DNA of 55,972 bases from Silvanigrellales bacterium. Its GTDB lineage: Bacteria > Bdellovibrionota_B > Oligoflexia > Silvanigrellales > Silvanigrellaceae. Shown here one piece after another: positions 27,390-36,869 of this stretch; within the stretch, counting starts at the first letter, position 1; the number at the start of each line of letters is the position of its first letter. Position numbers and translations under genes: made by a program. The stretch is taken from the NCBI GenBank assembly GCA_020247005.1, contig JADCJN010000084.1:1-55972 (forward strand). Direction: 5' to 3'. The notes below the pieces were generated by a model. The model had not been told where the DNA came from, searched no databases, and saw only the letters and a program-made list of their open reading frames with translations.

Positions 27390-28903
27390 GGGCGACGTTT
27401 CTCGAGCTCTGCGAGAAGCACGGCATTCACTTTTGCAGGATTCAATTTGCCGCCACCCAACTTCATTGTTTGACCGACAAAAAATGCGATCATCTTCTCT
27501 TTGCCGGCGAAGTATTCGACGACGCTCTTCGAATGAGTATCGAGAACCCGCAGAACAACCTCAGCAATGGTGTGTTCGTCGCTCACCTGCACCAGACCCT
27601 TTTCCCGGACGATGTCGGCGGCAGCTCGGCCACTCGTGAACATCTCGTCGAGAACGTCTTTTGCCATGCGCAAACTGATGGTTCCGTCTCCGACAAAAGC
27701 GAGAAGGCCAAGGGCGGCCTCCGCCGAAACAACCATTTCCGTGAGATCTTCGACGGCAACGCCACGTCTTTCCGCTGCCTCCCTTTGAACCCGCAAAACG
27801 TCTGACTGCAAAAAAGAGACAACCATGCGAGGTTCCATTCCCTTCGGCAAACGAGCGATCACGGCGTCAAACCAAGCAGCAGGGGCACGCGTATGAGCCA
27901 ACCAGTGCGCGTCTTTTTCTGAAAGCCCACACGCTGAAACATAACGCTTGTGGCGTTGGTCCGGCAGTTCAGGCATGGAAGCGCGCACGCGCTCGACACG
28001 TTCGGGAGTCACGAAGAGCGGGGGAAGGTCGGGTTCTGGAAAGTAACGATAATCGTGCGCTTCCTCTTTGCTTCGTTGAGAAAATCCCTCATCGGCTTCG
28101 GGATCGTATCCGCGGGTCTCCATGACCACACGCCCCCCCGACTGAAGGACCTGGAACTGGCGCTCTATTTCTCTGACAATGGCGCGCTCGAGGAAACGGA
28201 AGGAATTCACGTTCTTCGTCTCCGTCCTTTGCCCCAAAACGGAACTCCCTTTTGGTTTTAAAGAAACATTCGCGTCGGCACGAAAATGGCCACGCTCCAT
28301 GTCGCCCTCAGAAACACCAAGGTGAACAGCGAGAGCGTGAAGCTTGCGAAGATAGTCGGCGGCATCTTCTGGTGTTTCGAGATCTGGGTGTGACACGATT
28401 TCAATGAGCCCGACTCCGGAACGATTGTAATCGCAAAGCGAATGGTTCCCTGTGTGCACATTTTTTCCAGCATCTTCCTCGAGCTGAATACGGTCGATTC
28501 GCACCGACTTTCCGTTGGAAAGTGTGATGCTACCATTGCGACAAATGGGGTGGTGAAGTTGGGTTATTTGGTAGCCTTTGGGAAGATCCGGATAAAAATA
28601 GTTCTTCCGTTCGAATGAGCTTCGGTGGGGGATTTCACACTGCGTTGCCAAACCCATGCGCAGTGCAAGGTCGACGCAGGCATCGTTTAAGACAGGCAAA
28701 GCCCCAGGCAGCCCGACACAAGTGGGATCGAGATTCGTATTTGGCTCGTCGCCAAAAGAATTCGCGCTTGCTGAAAAAATTTTTGAGCGTGTGGCGAGCT
28801 GGCAGTGAACCTCAAGGCCGATAACGACATCGTAGAACATAAGAGCCTTGAGAACACCAGCGTGCGTCGTTTCCACAGCACGACTGTTTGTGAAGCCATT
28901 CAT
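27386..28903 (-). CDS. gatB: Aspartyl/glutamyl-tRNA(Asn/Gln) amidotransferase subunit B
   Basis: Kinase/transamidation subunit of GatCAB, which converts misacylated Asp-tRNA(Asn) or Glu-tRNA(Gln). It has 505 residues from the ATG at 28903, which overlaps the gatA stop (ATGA) and has a perfect GGAGG seven bases upstream. A later ATG at 28840 (MFYDVVIGLEVH) matches the family's usual start and is possible. Signatures are VIGLEVHCQL, CVGLPGALPVLN, FERKNYFYPDLPKGYQITQ, and a C-terminal YqeY-like tail domain. The stop overlaps the stop of the convergent methyltransferase gene. Confidence 0.96.
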   Translation of the reverse strand: MNGFTNSRAVETTHAGVLKALMFYDVVIGLEVHCQLATRSKIFSASANSFGDEPNTNLDPTCVGLPGALPVLNDACVDLALRMGLATQCEIPHRSSFERKNYFYPDLPKGYQITQLHHPICRNGSITLSNGKSVRIDRIQLEEDAGKNVHTGNHSLCDYNRSGVGLIEIVSHPDLETPEDAADYLRKLHALAVHLGVSEGDMERGHFRADANVSLKPKGSSVLGQRTETKNVNSFRFLERAIVREIERQFQVLQSGGRVVMETRGYDPEADEGFSQRSKEEAHDYRYFPEPDLPPLFVTPERVERVRASMPELPDQRHKRYVSACGLSEKDAHWLAHTRAPAAWFDAVIARLPKGMEPRMVVSFLQSDVLRVQREAAERRGVAVEDLTEMVVSAEAALGLLAFVGDGTISLRMAKDVLDEMFTSGRAAADIVREKGLVQVSDEHTIAEVVLRVLDTHSKSVVEYFAGKEKMIAFFVGQTMKLGGGKLNPAKVNAVLLAELEKRRP

Positions 28904-30462
28904 ACCAAGCCTCCAGCCGAAAGCGGGTTCGGCAAAGCTGGCACCGTGCAGGCGTCGGGAGGGCAACGCATTTCACACAGAGAATGCTCTTCAAGACAGC
29001 GAACAAGGTCGACGAGCCACGCGTCTTTGCCCTGCGGAGCGCAGAATTGGAGTCCCACAGGAAGGAACTCTGTAAGCGCTAGAGGCGCTGGAACGCTCAC
29101 GGCGCAAAGCCGTGCGAGATTCGCAGGGATGGTAAAAATGTCGTTGAAGTAAACACGTGTTGGGTCGTCTTCGACCCTTCCCAATTCGAAAGCCGGTGTC
29201 GGCGCCGTGGGTGTGAGCAGGACGTCGACGGTTTGAAAGGCCTCCTTGAACCCGCTTGCCAAGGCCTCCCTTGCCGCCTGTGCCCGGCCATAATAAGCCT
29301 CTGCATAACCTTCGGAGAGAGCAAAAGTGCCGAGCATAATACGTCGTTTCACTTCGTCACCAAACCCTTCTGCGCGGGAGCGGGCGTAGAGAGCGGCCAG
29401 ATCCAGGTTTTTCTCGTGAGCTCGACGACCAAAACGAATGCCATCGAAACGAGACAGGTTGCTCGATGCTTCGGCACAGGCAATAAGGTAATAGGCGGGC
29501 AAAGCCACATCGATGCCGCTGATTTCGACATCAATCACTTTTGCACCGGCAGCACGGAGCTCTGCTTCCATTTTGTCGAGTGCGCGCGCCACCGAAGGGT
29601 GCAACTTCCCACTTTCCCGTGCGTGGCTCACCAGTCCGCGCGGAATGCCCACGCGGACTCCGTCGAGGCGAAGTCTGCCCCAATGCGAAACATAAGGTTC
29701 CCGGAGTGTCGTGGCATCACGGGGGTCTTCACCGGCCATAACCTGCAAGACAATATCGAGGTCGGCGGCTGTGCGGGCATACGGCGAGATTTGGTCGAGA
29801 CTGGAACCGTACGCCACAAGGCCGTAGCGGGAAACGCGACCATAGCTGGGCTTGAACCCGTAGACTCCGCAGTAGGATGCGGGTTGGCGTACGCTTCCTC
29901 CCGTGTCGGAGCCTAGCGTCACAGGCGCAAACCCAAGAGCGCATGCGACCGCAGATCCGCCTGAACTGCCTCCACTCACCCGACTCAGATCGTAAGGGTT
30001 TCGAACCGGCCCATGAACGCTGTTTTCGTTCGACGACCCCATGGCGAATTCGTCCATATTGGCCGTCGCATAGAGAACCGCACCTGCGCGCTCGAGCCGT
30101 TCGACGGCCGTGGCATCGAATTGCCCGCGATACCCCTCCAGGATGCGAGACGCACATTGGACAGGAAACCCAACCTTCTGGATGTTTTCTTTCAAGATGA
30201 TGGGGACACCAAAAAGAGTTTCCCCTTCCTGGGGGCCACGCGAAGCAAGTCGTTGCACACGCTCCAGGGTCGCCTCTTTCTGAACACTCGTGAGGGCATT
30301 GACGGCAGGATTCCGTTGTTCAACGGAAGACATCAAGGACTCGAAATAAGAGAGCATGGAATGAGGTGATGAGGAAAAATGACTCGCAAGGCTCGATGCC
30401 GAGTGAAAACAGATTTGGGCGAGGTGAGGAGCGAAACGCTCAGAGACGGGTGGTGAGCTCAC
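28900..30462 (-). CDS. gatA: Aspartyl/glutamyl-tRNA(Asn/Gln) amidotransferase subunit A
   Basis: Amidase-signature subunit that releases ammonia from glutamine. It has 520 residues from a GTG at 30462 that overlaps the gatC stop (GTGA), with GGAGG six bases upstream. The Ser-cisSer-Lys triad is visible: the Lys in VPIILKENI, the GGSSGGSA glycine/serine motif and SDTGGSVRQPA. GVYGFKPSYGRVSRYGLVAY follows. The N-terminus carries about 10 extra residues relative to the family. It forms an operon with gatC and gatB. Confidence 0.97.
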   Translation of the reverse strand: MSSPPVSERFAPHLAQICFHSASSLASHFSSSPHSMLSYFESLMSSVEQRNPAVNALTSVQKEATLERVQRLASRGPQEGETLFGVPIILKENIQKVGFPVQCASRILEGYRGQFDATAVERLERAGAVLYATANMDEFAMGSSNENSVHGPVRNPYDLSRVSGGSSGGSAVACALGFAPVTLGSDTGGSVRQPASYCGVYGFKPSYGRVSRYGLVAYGSSLDQISPYARTAADLDIVLQVMAGEDPRDATTLREPYVSHWGRLRLDGVRVGIPRGLVSHARESGKLHPSVARALDKMEAELRAAGAKVIDVEISGIDVALPAYYLIACAEASSNLSRFDGIRFGRRAHEKNLDLAALYARSRAEGFGDEVKRRIMLGTFALSEGYAEAYYGRAQAAREALASGFKEAFQTVDVLLTPTAPTPAFELGRVEDDPTRVYFNDIFTIPANLARLCAVSVPAPLALTEFLPVGLQFCAPQGKDAWLVDLVRCLEEHSLCEMRCPPDACTVPALPNPLSAGGLV

Positions 30463-30779
30463 GAGCCACCTCCGAGGATGAGCGGCACGCGGACGTACAC
30501 GCCGTCAGAGTCGGGCGCCTGCGCAAGAAACGCGGCTTTGTCGAGGGCATTGAGCACATTGTCTGGCCGAGACGTGCCTCGTGCCTCGGAGCCCTCATTC
30601 AACCTGACAGTGTCTGCAGGGCCCTGAGACCCTTCGCGAGGCACGAAAGTCGAGAGAGATTCAAAGGCTGCCAGAATCTTTTGAAGGTCGTGGCCGGACC
30701 TTTCGAGTTCTTCCGGTGTCAGTTCGAGACGGGCTGTGCGCGCGAGACGCGCGACGGTTTGTGAGGGAAGTGTCTCCAT
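30459..30779 (-). CDS. gatC: Aspartyl/glutamyl-tRNA(Asn/Gln) amidotransferase subunit C
   Basis: Small scaffold subunit that wraps between GatA and GatB. It has 106 residues. The family pattern VARLARTARLELTPEELERS near the N-terminus is clear, followed by a helix with LQKILAAFESL and a LR-DNV-like segment, RPDNVLNALDKAAFLAQAPD. It ends VRVPLILGGGS, where the family typically ends in F-VP. First gene of gatCAB, divergent from cmk. Confidence 0.92.
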   Translation of the reverse strand: METLPSQTVARLARTARLELTPEELERSGHDLQKILAAFESLSTFVPREGSQGPADTVRLNEGSEARGTSRPDNVLNALDKAAFLAQAPDSDGVYVRVPLILGGGS

Positions 30780-30879
30780 GCTTGGCCTCTCTTCAGAGCA
30801 GTTTCAAATCACAATCCTCGACCCCGAGCAGCGCATGGTATAAACGTTCGACCACCTGCACAAGACGAGGAGAAGGATC

Positions 30880-31545
30880 ATGAGAATCGCCATTTCTGGC
30901 CACAGTGGCTGCGGCAATACGACGGCGACAACGAACGTGGGCAAAATCCTCGGTCTCGACATCATGAACTACACCTTTCGCGACCTCGCAAAAGATTTAG
31001 GCATCGCTTTCGACGACGTCCAAAAGGAATCGCCCACGAATTTTCTTTACGACTACCTCACCGACCTTCAACTGATTCGCGCAGCATTGAATCAAAAAGT
31101 TGTGGTGGGAACCCGACTCGCCTCATGGTTGATGGAGGCCGACATGAGAGTTTGGCTCAACGCCTCTCTCGAAGCCCGAGCTGCCCGCATCAACAAACGG
31201 GAGTCGGAAAAGCAGTCGACCTACGAGCAGGTTCTCTACAAAACATTGAAGCGCGACGAGTCGAATCGAAAACGTTACCTTCAGCTCTATGGTCTGGACA
31301 TCAACGACCACAGCGACTTTGACCTGACCATCAACACCGAAAAACTCACGGCCGAACAGGTGTCCGGTCTCATTGTTGCGGCGGCGCAGTGGGCCTCAAA
31401 CAATCGCCTCGAGCGCAAAAATATTCACCTTCACCGAATACAAGAGATCATTGCTGAAAACTTGAAGCTTCCTATCGAAGCACTCACCGACCCACTCTAC
31501 CCCCTCGATGTGAAGAGCATTTTTACAAGGATCCGCAAAATCTAG
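30880..31545 (+). CDS. cmk: Cytidylate kinase-like protein (variant Walker A type)
   Basis: Probably phosphorylates CMP/dCMP. It has 221 residues. The P-loop reads SGHSGCGNTT, with Asn where Walker A normally has Lys; I recall this Asn form from spirochaetal cytidylate kinases, so the change is likely a subfamily trait. Further features are FRDLAKDLGI-FDDV, a RLASWL-EADMRVWLNASLEAR strand and RIN-R lid, and LYGLDINDHSDFDLTINTEK near 145-165. GGAGAAGG precedes the ATG. A TATAAA at 30839 upstream could be the -10 box, without a clear -35. It stands alone between two minus-strand operons. Confidence 0.85.
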   Translation: MRIAISGHSGCGNTTATTNVGKILGLDIMNYTFRDLAKDLGIAFDDVQKESPTNFLYDYLTDLQLIRAALNQKVVVGTRLASWLMEADMRVWLNASLEARAARINKRESEKQSTYEQVLYKTLKRDESNRKRYLQLYGLDINDHSDFDLTINTEKLTAEQVSGLIVAAAQWASNNRLERKNIHLHRIQEIIAENLKLPIEALTDPLYPLDVKSIFTRIRKI

Positions 31546-31547
31546 CG

Positions 31548-31566
31548 GGCGGGCGAAAAGTCCGCC
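31548..31566. terminator. Candidate hairpin between convergent cmk and the barrel gene
   Basis: GGCGGGC-GAAAA-GTCCGCC forms a 7-bp stem with one G-U pair in the 25-base space between two convergent genes. No T run follows on either strand, so it may only slow or block RNA polymerase. Confidence 0.35.
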
Positions 31567-31570
31567 GTTC

Positions 31571-32491
31571 CTAGAATCCTCGCTCAACTCCCAAACGAAG
31601 AGACGTGACCTCGACGTTTGTGGATGACGTGCGTCCCGATGGCCCGACTTTCGAAAGATTGCGGCGCAAGGCTTTGAAATGATGCCACTCGCGCCCGACA
31701 CCCAGGAACGTCATCAAACGCGTACCATCGGAGCCACGGGAAGACGAGACGCCAACGTCAAAGCCCACCGACGCGAACGAGAAGCGACCTCCGGACGAGA
31801 ATGCTGTTTGGGAGCCCTCGGCCGAGTCAGCGATCTCGGCGTCGGAGAGGCTGTCCGACGTCTTAAATTTCGAAAACGTGGGGCGGTAACGAAACGCCAT
31901 TCGAGAGAACGGGGACAAACGGGCAAGCCCCTGCGACGTGTTGAAGTAGGCAGTCCATCCGCCCGCGGCAAGAGCTCCGTAGGCCAAGAAAGTGCTGCGC
32001 GGAAACTGGATGCGCTCAAGGCCGAAGCCTAAACCCGTGTTGAGCACCAGGGAAACGTGGTCGAAGAAAAACGCTTCGCGGGCATAGGTGGCTCGGGGGT
32101 CGAAGCGGAAACGGTGGGTGTTTTGCCCTGATGCGGTTCGGAAAGAGACGGGGTAAGAGACGTCGAATTCGAATGCAGCGCCAAAAGTTCCTCCTTCCAG
32201 CTGTTCAAAGGGAAGACCAATTGAAAGCTGCAGATTCCAAAGTGTTTCGTCCACCTGTTTGCGCTGGGGAGGCGCAGAAAATGAAGTCCCCCAAGCAAAC
32301 CCTGCTGCGAAACTCGAATGAAGCGTGGAGTGATTCGTGTCGTCCAAGTGAGGTTCCATCGCCGCGTTTTCATCGCGCAGACTCTCGAACGTTGAAGAAT
32401 CGAGAGGAGACTCTTCGGACACGTCAGCCTGCGCAAAGCTCCCCACTGAGCTCATCGCAAGAACACCGAGTGCGGGCAAAGAACCCTTCAT
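31571..32491 (-). CDS. Predicted outer-membrane beta-barrel protein of unknown function
   Basis: This 306-residue protein has a signal peptide (MKGSLPALGVLAMSSVGSFA, cleavage near AQA). The mature part is rich in alternating strands such as WNLQLSIGLPFEQLEG and GAAFEFDVSYPVSFRTA, and the C-terminus LRLGVERGF ends in Phe. That fits an outer-membrane barrel of about 10-12 strands. The ATG overlaps the cinA stop (ATGA), so it is the last gene of the udk-osmC-cinA unit. No specific family was recognised. Confidence 0.78.
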   Translation of the reverse strand: MKGSLPALGVLAMSSVGSFAQADVSEESPLDSSTFESLRDENAAMEPHLDDTNHSTLHSSFAAGFAWGTSFSAPPQRKQVDETLWNLQLSIGLPFEQLEGGTFGAAFEFDVSYPVSFRTASGQNTHRFRFDPRATYAREAFFFDHVSLVLNTGLGFGLERIQFPRSTFLAYGALAAGGWTAYFNTSQGLARLSPFSRMAFRYRPTFSKFKTSDSLSDAEIADSAEGSQTAFSSGGRFSFASVGFDVGVSSSRGSDGTRLMTFLGVGREWHHFKALRRNLSKVGPSGRTSSTNVEVTSLRLGVERGF

Positions 32492-33900
32492 CTTTGCTCC
32501 ATCGAGAGAGACTCCGCGACCATGGCCAGCGTGCCTAAAGCCTGAACGCAGGCTCGCATTTGGATCACATCACGGCGCAAGCGGCTTCCAAAACGAACTG
32601 TTGTGGTGAGCAAAGTGACACCTTCCGACACACAGACGCCGACAGCTTCTGGGGCCTCTTGGGGCGCGCCCCATTTGAAGCCCTCAAGACGCGACACCAA
32701 CCCTTGAACGTCGACTCTCGCGCTTCGAACCGCAAGACCAAAGCAAACTGTCCCGACAGGGGTTCTGTCACTCCCCCCGCCTGGTCCTGCGACTCCCGTG
32801 ATTGACAAAACGACGTCGGCGTTCACGCGCAAAAGCAATCCGCTCGCCATCTCTGCTGCTGTGGCTTCGCTCACCGCCCCTCGGTTCTGCAGCGTTTCCC
32901 CGGACACGCCCAGAAATTGCTCTTTCCAAGAGTTTGCATAGGTGGTGATTCCGCCCAAGTAGCAAAGCGAGCTGCGGGGAATCGCTGTGAGTTCCTTTGA
33001 AAGCGCGCCACCCGTGCAGCTTTCCGCCACCGCCAAGGTGACACCGGCCTCCGTAAACGCGCTGATTGTGGAGGCCGCCAAAGAAAGTTCACTGCGACCC
33101 ACAATATGGCGTCCAAAAGCCTTTTCGACTCCCTGCGCATAAGCCCCGTCGACGAGAGTCTCCGCCGCAACCGCAGCAGCGGAATGAGGGGCCGAAAAGA
33201 AGCACCCATAAGTCACGTAACCAGCGTGAGCTTGGTACGAGACAACGATCCCTGGCAGGTCGTTCTGAAGGGTGCGTTCCAATTCACCCACGCGCTCCTG
33301 CATTGCGCTTTCGCCCAGGCCGAACACTTGCCATGTTCGCTGGAAGGTGACCGCCCCAGACGGCGTCAGATTCGGCAAAACAGAGGCCGCAAACATCGGC
33401 TCCATTTCGAAGGGCACGCCGGGCAGGCAGTAAACTGTTTTTTGCCCCGAAACCTGACCATCGCCAAGCTCTCCAGACACGCTGAAACCAACGGCCGTCC
33501 CATTGGGATTCGGCAAAAGACGGCATCCCACCGGAAGATTCGCCTGCTTTCGGTTTGTTTCGGGAACGGCACTTCGACCCATTCGCGCAAACGCATCAAC
33601 GCAGGCTGCCCAAGCCTCGTCGTTGAAAGCAAGAGGAAGACGAAAGCGGCGTGCGATGATTTCCGCCGTGAGGTCGTCGGAGGTTGGGCCCAGTCCACCG
33701 GTCATCAGGACCACATCGCAGTTCTCGAAAAGGTAGTCGAGAGCGCGAAGAATCTCCTCGACGTCGTCTCCGCAAACAAGGGAACGCCGAACCTCACAGC
33801 CGACTTTGCGCAAGGCCGCGGCCATGTGCGGACCGTTGGTGTCACGGGTTTTGCCGAAAAGAACCTCATTGCCTGTAATCAAGAGCCCAACGCGTTTCAC
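32488..33900 (-). CDS. cinA: CinA family protein (ADP-ribose pyrophosphatase / NMN deamidase)
   Basis: The family hydrolyses ADP-ribose through its N-terminal COG1058 domain and deamidates NMN through its C-terminal PncC domain, in NAD recycling. It has 470 residues. The N-terminal MoaB-like part shows LLITGNEVLFGKTRDTNG and MTGGLGPTSDD. The C-terminal PncC part has AVAESCTGGALSKELT, YANSWKEQFLGV, GAVSEATAAEMA and ITGVAGPGGGS. Start is GTG at 33900, overlapping the OsmC-family stop (GTGA); it overlaps the next gene by ATGA. Confidence 0.94.
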   Translation of the reverse strand: MKRVGLLITGNEVLFGKTRDTNGPHMAAALRKVGCEVRRSLVCGDDVEEILRALDYLFENCDVVLMTGGLGPTSDDLTAEIIARRFRLPLAFNDEAWAACVDAFARMGRSAVPETNRKQANLPVGCRLLPNPNGTAVGFSVSGELGDGQVSGQKTVYCLPGVPFEMEPMFAASVLPNLTPSGAVTFQRTWQVFGLGESAMQERVGELERTLQNDLPGIVVSYQAHAGYVTYGCFFSAPHSAAAVAAETLVDGAYAQGVEKAFGRHIVGRSELSLAASTISAFTEAGVTLAVAESCTGGALSKELTAIPRSSLCYLGGITTYANSWKEQFLGVSGETLQNRGAVSEATAAEMASGLLLRVNADVVLSITGVAGPGGGSDRTPVGTVCFGLAVRSARVDVQGLVSRLEGFKWGAPQEAPEAVGVCVSEGVTLLTTTVRFGSRLRRDVIQMRACVQALGTLAMVAESLSMEQR

Positions 33901-34346
33901 TTGAGAGCGACCTCCATGCCATTCACAAAGAGCGACCCGGTGACTTTGCAGCCACTGTTGGCGATCATGATGCTTACTCCGCAGTCTTTTTCCAATGAAA
34001 GGTTCACAGCGCGTGCGACGCGGTCAGGCGAAAGACCATCACCTTCTGCGTAATAAATGAGCTCGACACTTTCGAAGACAGTAGGCGGCGTTTTCCGAAG
34101 CACAACATCGCATGACACCGACAGCTTGGTCAGCGGCTGGCGCATTTTCTTGAGAATGGAGACAACGTCGATGCCGCTGCACGACCCCATGCCCAGGGCG
34201 ACAAGTTCTTTCGGCGTCGGCGCCGATTTGGGCCCACCCTCGATGCTGCGCGCCCCTATCGCAACCCCGAAGCCGTCGGACGTTGTTCCATTAAACTCAA
34301 ATTCGTGGGGCGCCTCGCGTCCCTCCCAGGCGACAACGACTTTCAT
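33897..34346 (-). CDS. OsmC/Ohr-family redox protein (YhfA-like)
   Basis: OsmC-type proteins reduce peroxides with a pair of cysteines. It has 149 residues from the ATG at 34346, preceded by AAAGGAGC. The two conserved Cys are at 56 (LGMGSCSGIDV) and 122 (EKDCGVSIMI), spaced as in YhfA-type members. The fold-forming Gly-rich motif GARSIEGGPKSAPTPKELVA is present. It is 41 bases after udk and overlaps cinA by 4 bases. Confidence 0.88.
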   Translation of the reverse strand: MKVVVAWEGREAPHEFEFNGTTSDGFGVAIGARSIEGGPKSAPTPKELVALGMGSCSGIDVVSILKKMRQPLTKLSVSCDVVLRKTPPTVFESVELIYYAEGDGLSPDRVARAVNLSLEKDCGVSIMIANSGCKVTGSLFVNGMEVALK

Positions 34347-34387
34347 GAGGAATGCTCCTTTGGGTTCGTTCCTTGCCCAAACCCCGT

Positions 34388-35089
34388 CTAGCGGAACAGA
34401 ACGCTCCGCATGAGGAGGCTGGACAATTCGACAAGGGCCGATTCGAAGGGAGATTCGCCCGAGACGATTTTGTCGGCCAACACCTTCTTTGGTTCCACAA
34501 AGAGATTGTGCATTGGTTTGACCGTGGACGAAAACTGCCACTCGACGCTTTCTGGAGTTCGCCCACGCTCACGAACGTCCCGGCGGAGTCGCCTTGCATA
34601 GCGAACCTCCTCAGAGGTCTCGATGAAGACCTTCAATTGAATACGGGAGGCCGTTGTGACGTCGGCAAAGAGGAGAATGCCCTCCACCAGGACGATGGGC
34701 TTGGGCGAAATGATTTGCTGGATGGACGTTCGGGTGTGGGAGGCGAAGTCGTAGGTTGGAATGGCCACGTCGCGCCCTTGGGCCAGATGGTCGATGTGCA
34801 TGGCAAGCAGACCAAATTCAATGGAATCGGGATGGTCGAAATTCACACGCGCCCTGTCGTCGATCCCAAGGTGAGAGAGGTCTCGATAGTAATCGTCCTG
34901 GCGGAGATGAGACACCCTGTCGGCGCCAAGAAGCCCCACGAGCTGCTCGCAGAACGTGGTTTTGCCGCTTCCAGAACCGCCGCAAACGCCCAAAATGAAG
35001 GGCTGAACGAACCGCTTGTCTCGCACGCCGATGGCCTCTCGTATTTTCGTCGCCAATGTATGGTGACGCAGCGCGAACCTGCCCAGCAT
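34388..35089 (-). CDS. udk: Uridine kinase
   Basis: Phosphorylates uridine and cytidine in pyrimidine salvage. It has 233 residues. The P-loop FILGVCGGSGSGKTTFCEQL is near residue 31. RQDDYYRDLSHL and NFDHPDSIEFGLL are the nucleoside-binding motifs, followed by IPTYDFASHTRT and VEGILLFAD. RLRRDVRERGRT is the lid. First gene of a minus-strand operon with an OsmC-family gene, cinA and a barrel gene; divergent from the carboxylase operon. Confidence 0.94.
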   Translation of the reverse strand: MLGRFALRHHTLATKIREAIGVRDKRFVQPFILGVCGGSGSGKTTFCEQLVGLLGADRVSHLRQDDYYRDLSHLGIDDRARVNFDHPDSIEFGLLAMHIDHLAQGRDVAIPTYDFASHTRTSIQQIISPKPIVLVEGILLFADVTTASRIQLKVFIETSEEVRYARRLRRDVRERGRTPESVEWQFSSTVKPMHNLFVEPKKVLADKIVSGESPFESALVELSSLLMRSVLFR

Positions 35090-35146
35090 AGCCTAACCTT
35101 TCACGGTGTTCTTCTTCTAGGCGGCTCTTAGCCACCCGCCAGAGGA

Positions 35147-35207
35147 TTTGCAAGGCATGGGCAAAGGCCGTCGCTCGGACACCTGCCCGAGCGCACATGC
35201 TTGCAAA
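35147..35207. repeat. Nested inverted repeats upstream of the carboxylase operon, possible operator
   Basis: Outer arms TTTGCAAGGCATG (35147-35159) and CATGCTTGCAAA (35196-35207) are reverse complements apart from one extra G. Inside lies GCTCGG (35173-35178) / CCGAGC (35187-35192). The element sits 85 bases before the first carboxylase gene, in the space divergent from udk. TTTGCAAA-like boxes are the known targets of short-chain fatty acyl-CoA regulators (PccR/RamB type) at pcc genes in other bacteria. The boxes here are one base off and far apart, so regulator identity is inference. Confidence 0.5.
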
Positions 35208-35291
35208 CCGCCGGACTCACACTAGAGTGCGCAGGACTCAACTCAGATGCTCCTTGAGACGGTTCTAATCTCGTGCGACGGAGAAGCCCTG

Positions 35292-36848
35292 ATGACCCTG
35301 ACCACACGCCAAGCCATTGAAAAACTGCAGCGCGAGCGGGAACGCACCCTGGAGGGGGGCGGAGCCAAACGCATCGAGTCTCAGCACGCCAAAGGGAAAA
35401 TGACCGCTCGCGAGCGCATTGCGGAGTTCGTCGACCCAGGAACCTTCGTCGAACTCGACGCCTTCGTGGTGCACAACTGCACCGATTTTGAGATGGACCG
35501 GCAAAAGTTCCCCGGCGATGGCGTCGTGACAGGTCACGGCAAGGTGGGAGGACGGGATGTGTACGTCTTTGCCCAAGACTTCACCGTGTTTGGTGGTTCG
35601 CTTTCGGAAATGCACGCGAAGAAAATCTGCAAGGTCATGGATCTCGCCGTGCAGAATGGAGCTCCGGTGGTGGGACTCAACGATTCTGGAGGCGCTCGTA
35701 TCCAAGAAGGCGTCGCCTCTTTGGGTGGCTATGCAGACATCTTTTACCGCAACACCCTCGCTTCGGGTGTTGTGCCGCAAATAAGCGCAATTCTGGGGCC
35801 TTGCGCGGGTGGTGCCGTTTATTCGCCCGCAATCACCGACTTCATTGTGATGACCCAAACGACTTCGCACATGTTTATCACCGGGCCCGATGTCATCAAA
35901 ACCGTGACTGGTGAAGACGTTGATTTCGAAACATTGGGCGGAGCAGATACTCACGCATCGCGGAGTGGCGTCGCAGACGCCACTTGCGCAGATGAATACG
36001 AAACTTTGGCCTTCGTAAAACGTCTGCTGTCCTATATTCCACAGAACAATTTAGAAACGCCGCCATCAGCGCCTTGCACTGATTCCGTCGACCGCGCTGA
36101 CGATGAACTGAATGTGATTATTCCCGACAACCCCAACCAACCCTACAGCATGCATGACGTCATTCGAAGGGTGATGGACACGGGGTCATTCCTCGAACTG
36201 ATGCCCGGATATGCGAAAAACATTCTTGTTGGGTTTGCGCGGCTCGGTGGAAAATCGGTTGGTGTGGTGGCGAACAACCCCATGAGCCTCGCGGGTGTTC
36301 TCGACATTTCTGCGAGCGTCAAGGCTGCCCGCTTTGTACGTTTCTGCGACGCTTTCAACATTCCCCTGTGTGTTTTCACCGATGTGCCTGGCTTTTTACC
36401 TGGCACCGAGCAGGAATATGGGGGAATTATTAAGCACGGTGCGAAACTTTTGTATGCGTTTAGTGAGGCGACTGTCCCGCGCTTCACGGTCATTACCCGC
36501 AAGGCATACGGCGGTGCTTACGACGTCATGAATTCCAAGCATATTGGAGCCGATTACAACATCGCTTGGCCCTCAGCCGAAATTGCAGTCATGGGCCCCG
36601 AAGGCGCTTGCAACATCATATTTAAGAGCGAAATCGCGAAGAGTGCCGAACCCGACGCAAAACGCAAAGAACTCATAGAAACCTATCGCGAAACCTTTGC
36701 GAACCCCTATGTGGCCGCGAGCAAAGGATTTATCGACGACGTCGTGGAACCCCGACACACCCGACGACTCCTCCACGCCGCCCTTCAAACCAACGCCGGC
36801 AAGCGACGCGCCACGCCCCGTCGCAAGCATGGCAACATTCCCCTTTAA
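35292..36848 (+). CDS. pccB: Propionyl-CoA carboxylase beta (carboxyltransferase) subunit
   Basis: Transfers CO2 from biotin to propionyl-CoA, making (S)-methylmalonyl-CoA. It has 518 residues from the ATG at 35292, which has GGAGA upstream; an earlier in-frame start at 35247 lacks a site. Signatures are [15 protein letters not shown], the N-terminal oxyanion region [39 protein letters not shown], and the C-terminal [20 protein letters not shown] with [15 protein letters not shown]. The pattern is of the PccB type rather than AccD. A Lys/Arg-rich tail follows. First gene of the operon. Confidence 0.94.
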   Translation: MTLTTRQAIEKLQRERERTLEGGGAKRIESQHAKGKMTARERIAEFVDPGTFVELDAFVVHNCTDFEMDRQKFPGDGVVTGHGKVGGRDVYVFAQDFTVFGGSLSEMHAKKICKVMDLAVQNGAPVVGLNDSGGARIQEGVASLGGYADIFYRNTLASGVVPQISAILGPCAGGAVYSPAITDFIVMTQTTSHMFITGPDVIKTVTGEDVDFETLGGADTHASRSGVADATCADEYETLAFVKRLLSYIPQNNLETPPSAPCTDSVDRADDELNVIIPDNPNQPYSMHDVIRRVMDTGSFLELMPGYAKNILVGFARLGGKSVGVVANNPMSLAGVLDISASVKAARFVRFCDAFNIPLCVFTDVPGFLPGTEQEYGGIIKHGAKLLYAFSEATVPRFTVITRKAYGGAYDVMNSKHIGADYNIAWPSAEIAVMGPEGACNIIFKSEIAKSAEPDAKRKELIETYRETFANPYVAASKGFIDDVVEPRHTRRLLHAALQTNAGKRRATPRRKHGNIPL

Positions 36849-36869
36849 ACTGAGGAAGGAGCCCTACGC

